Below are positions 63,865 through 64,000 of a stretch of 64,000 bases of DNA, piece by piece. Made by a program: the position numbers and the translations under genes. The stretch is from Amorphochlora amoebiformis. Taxonomy: Eukaryota; Cercozoa; Chlorarachniophyceae. Position 1 is the stretch's first letter; the number at the start of each line of letters is the position of its first letter. The notes below the pieces were generated by a model, which had not been told where the DNA came from, made no database searches, and worked only from the letters and a program-made list of their open reading frames with translations. The stretch lies in assembly GCA_054601695.1 (NCBI GenBank), contig BAAHQB010000259.1:1-64000 (forward strand), written 5' to 3'.

Positions 63865-63947
63865 TATATATATATATATATATTATATATATATATATAT
63901 ATATTTGCAACATTCTATATGAAATATATGTATCCAAATGAATATAT

Positions 63948-63993
<46 letters not shown>

Positions 63994-64000
63994 ATTATGC
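63585..64000. repeat. Minisatellite (AACATATGATAACATACGCATGTATA) and (TA)n at the window end
   Basis: 63590-63735 has about five units of roughly 26 bp. (TA)n fills 63800-63905 and 63950-63990. This is probably EF-Ts intron 4. Confidence 0.75.

Overview
The window looks like a chromosome end of an intron-rich unicellular eukaryote. It opens with about 0.77 kb of C-strand telomeric repeat (CCCTAA, TTAGGG type) mixed with a 13-bp variant that adds CCCGACA. It then carries protein genes split by GT-AG introns, with very long (TA)n microsatellites and many minisatellites in introns and intergenic DNA. Ser/Thr/Pro 'SPT' stalk repeats and an EF-Ts whose leader looks like signal peptide plus presequence would fit an alga with a complex plastid (ochrophyte, haptophyte or chlorarachniophyte). 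That assignment is an inference of low confidence. Gene models were built by joining conserved exons and checking that every splice phase agrees; they were not checked against transcripts.

Layout. 1-768 telomeric array. 769-4980 gene-free subtelomere with minisatellites. 4984-7353 a secreted S/T/P-rich protein gene with an internal tandem duplication. 7354-12900 repeats, an internal telomere-like array (10876-11366) and a minus-strand G-beta remnant (11731-12095). 12913-18148 a G-protein-beta-like WD40 gene with a large low-complexity insertion and no recognisable seventh blade. 20113-24602 a DDE transposon with exact 22-bp terminal inverted repeats and two divergent ORFs. 24603-29785 repeats. 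29786-33301 (minus) a multi-pass family-2 glycosyltransferase, divergent from a small membrane protein gene (33527-33956). 34000-38050 gene-free. 38052-39326 (minus) U1-70K, divergent from an unrecognised gene (39752-44282) whose product ends in Gly-Met and Gly-His repeats. 44283-46143 (TA)n. 46144-57822 a 13-exon gene for a seven-membrane-segment protein fused to Sel1 repeats and a SPRY domain. 58020-60256 a PH-domain protein. 61649 to beyond 63577 organellar elongation factor Ts, running off the region I could model.

Two things stand out. First, the 7TM-acidic linker-Sel1-SPRY fusion is an architecture I do not recognise; its phases agree over all 12 introns. Second, several introns carry minisatellites whose last unit lies at, or supplies, the 3' splice site, as if the acceptor region itself had been duplicated in tandem. 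The inferred donors are also very loose: in the 51 donors of my models only three match GTRAG. The recognisable genes (splicing, G-protein signalling, PH signalling, glycan synthesis, organelle translation) do not form a single pathway.
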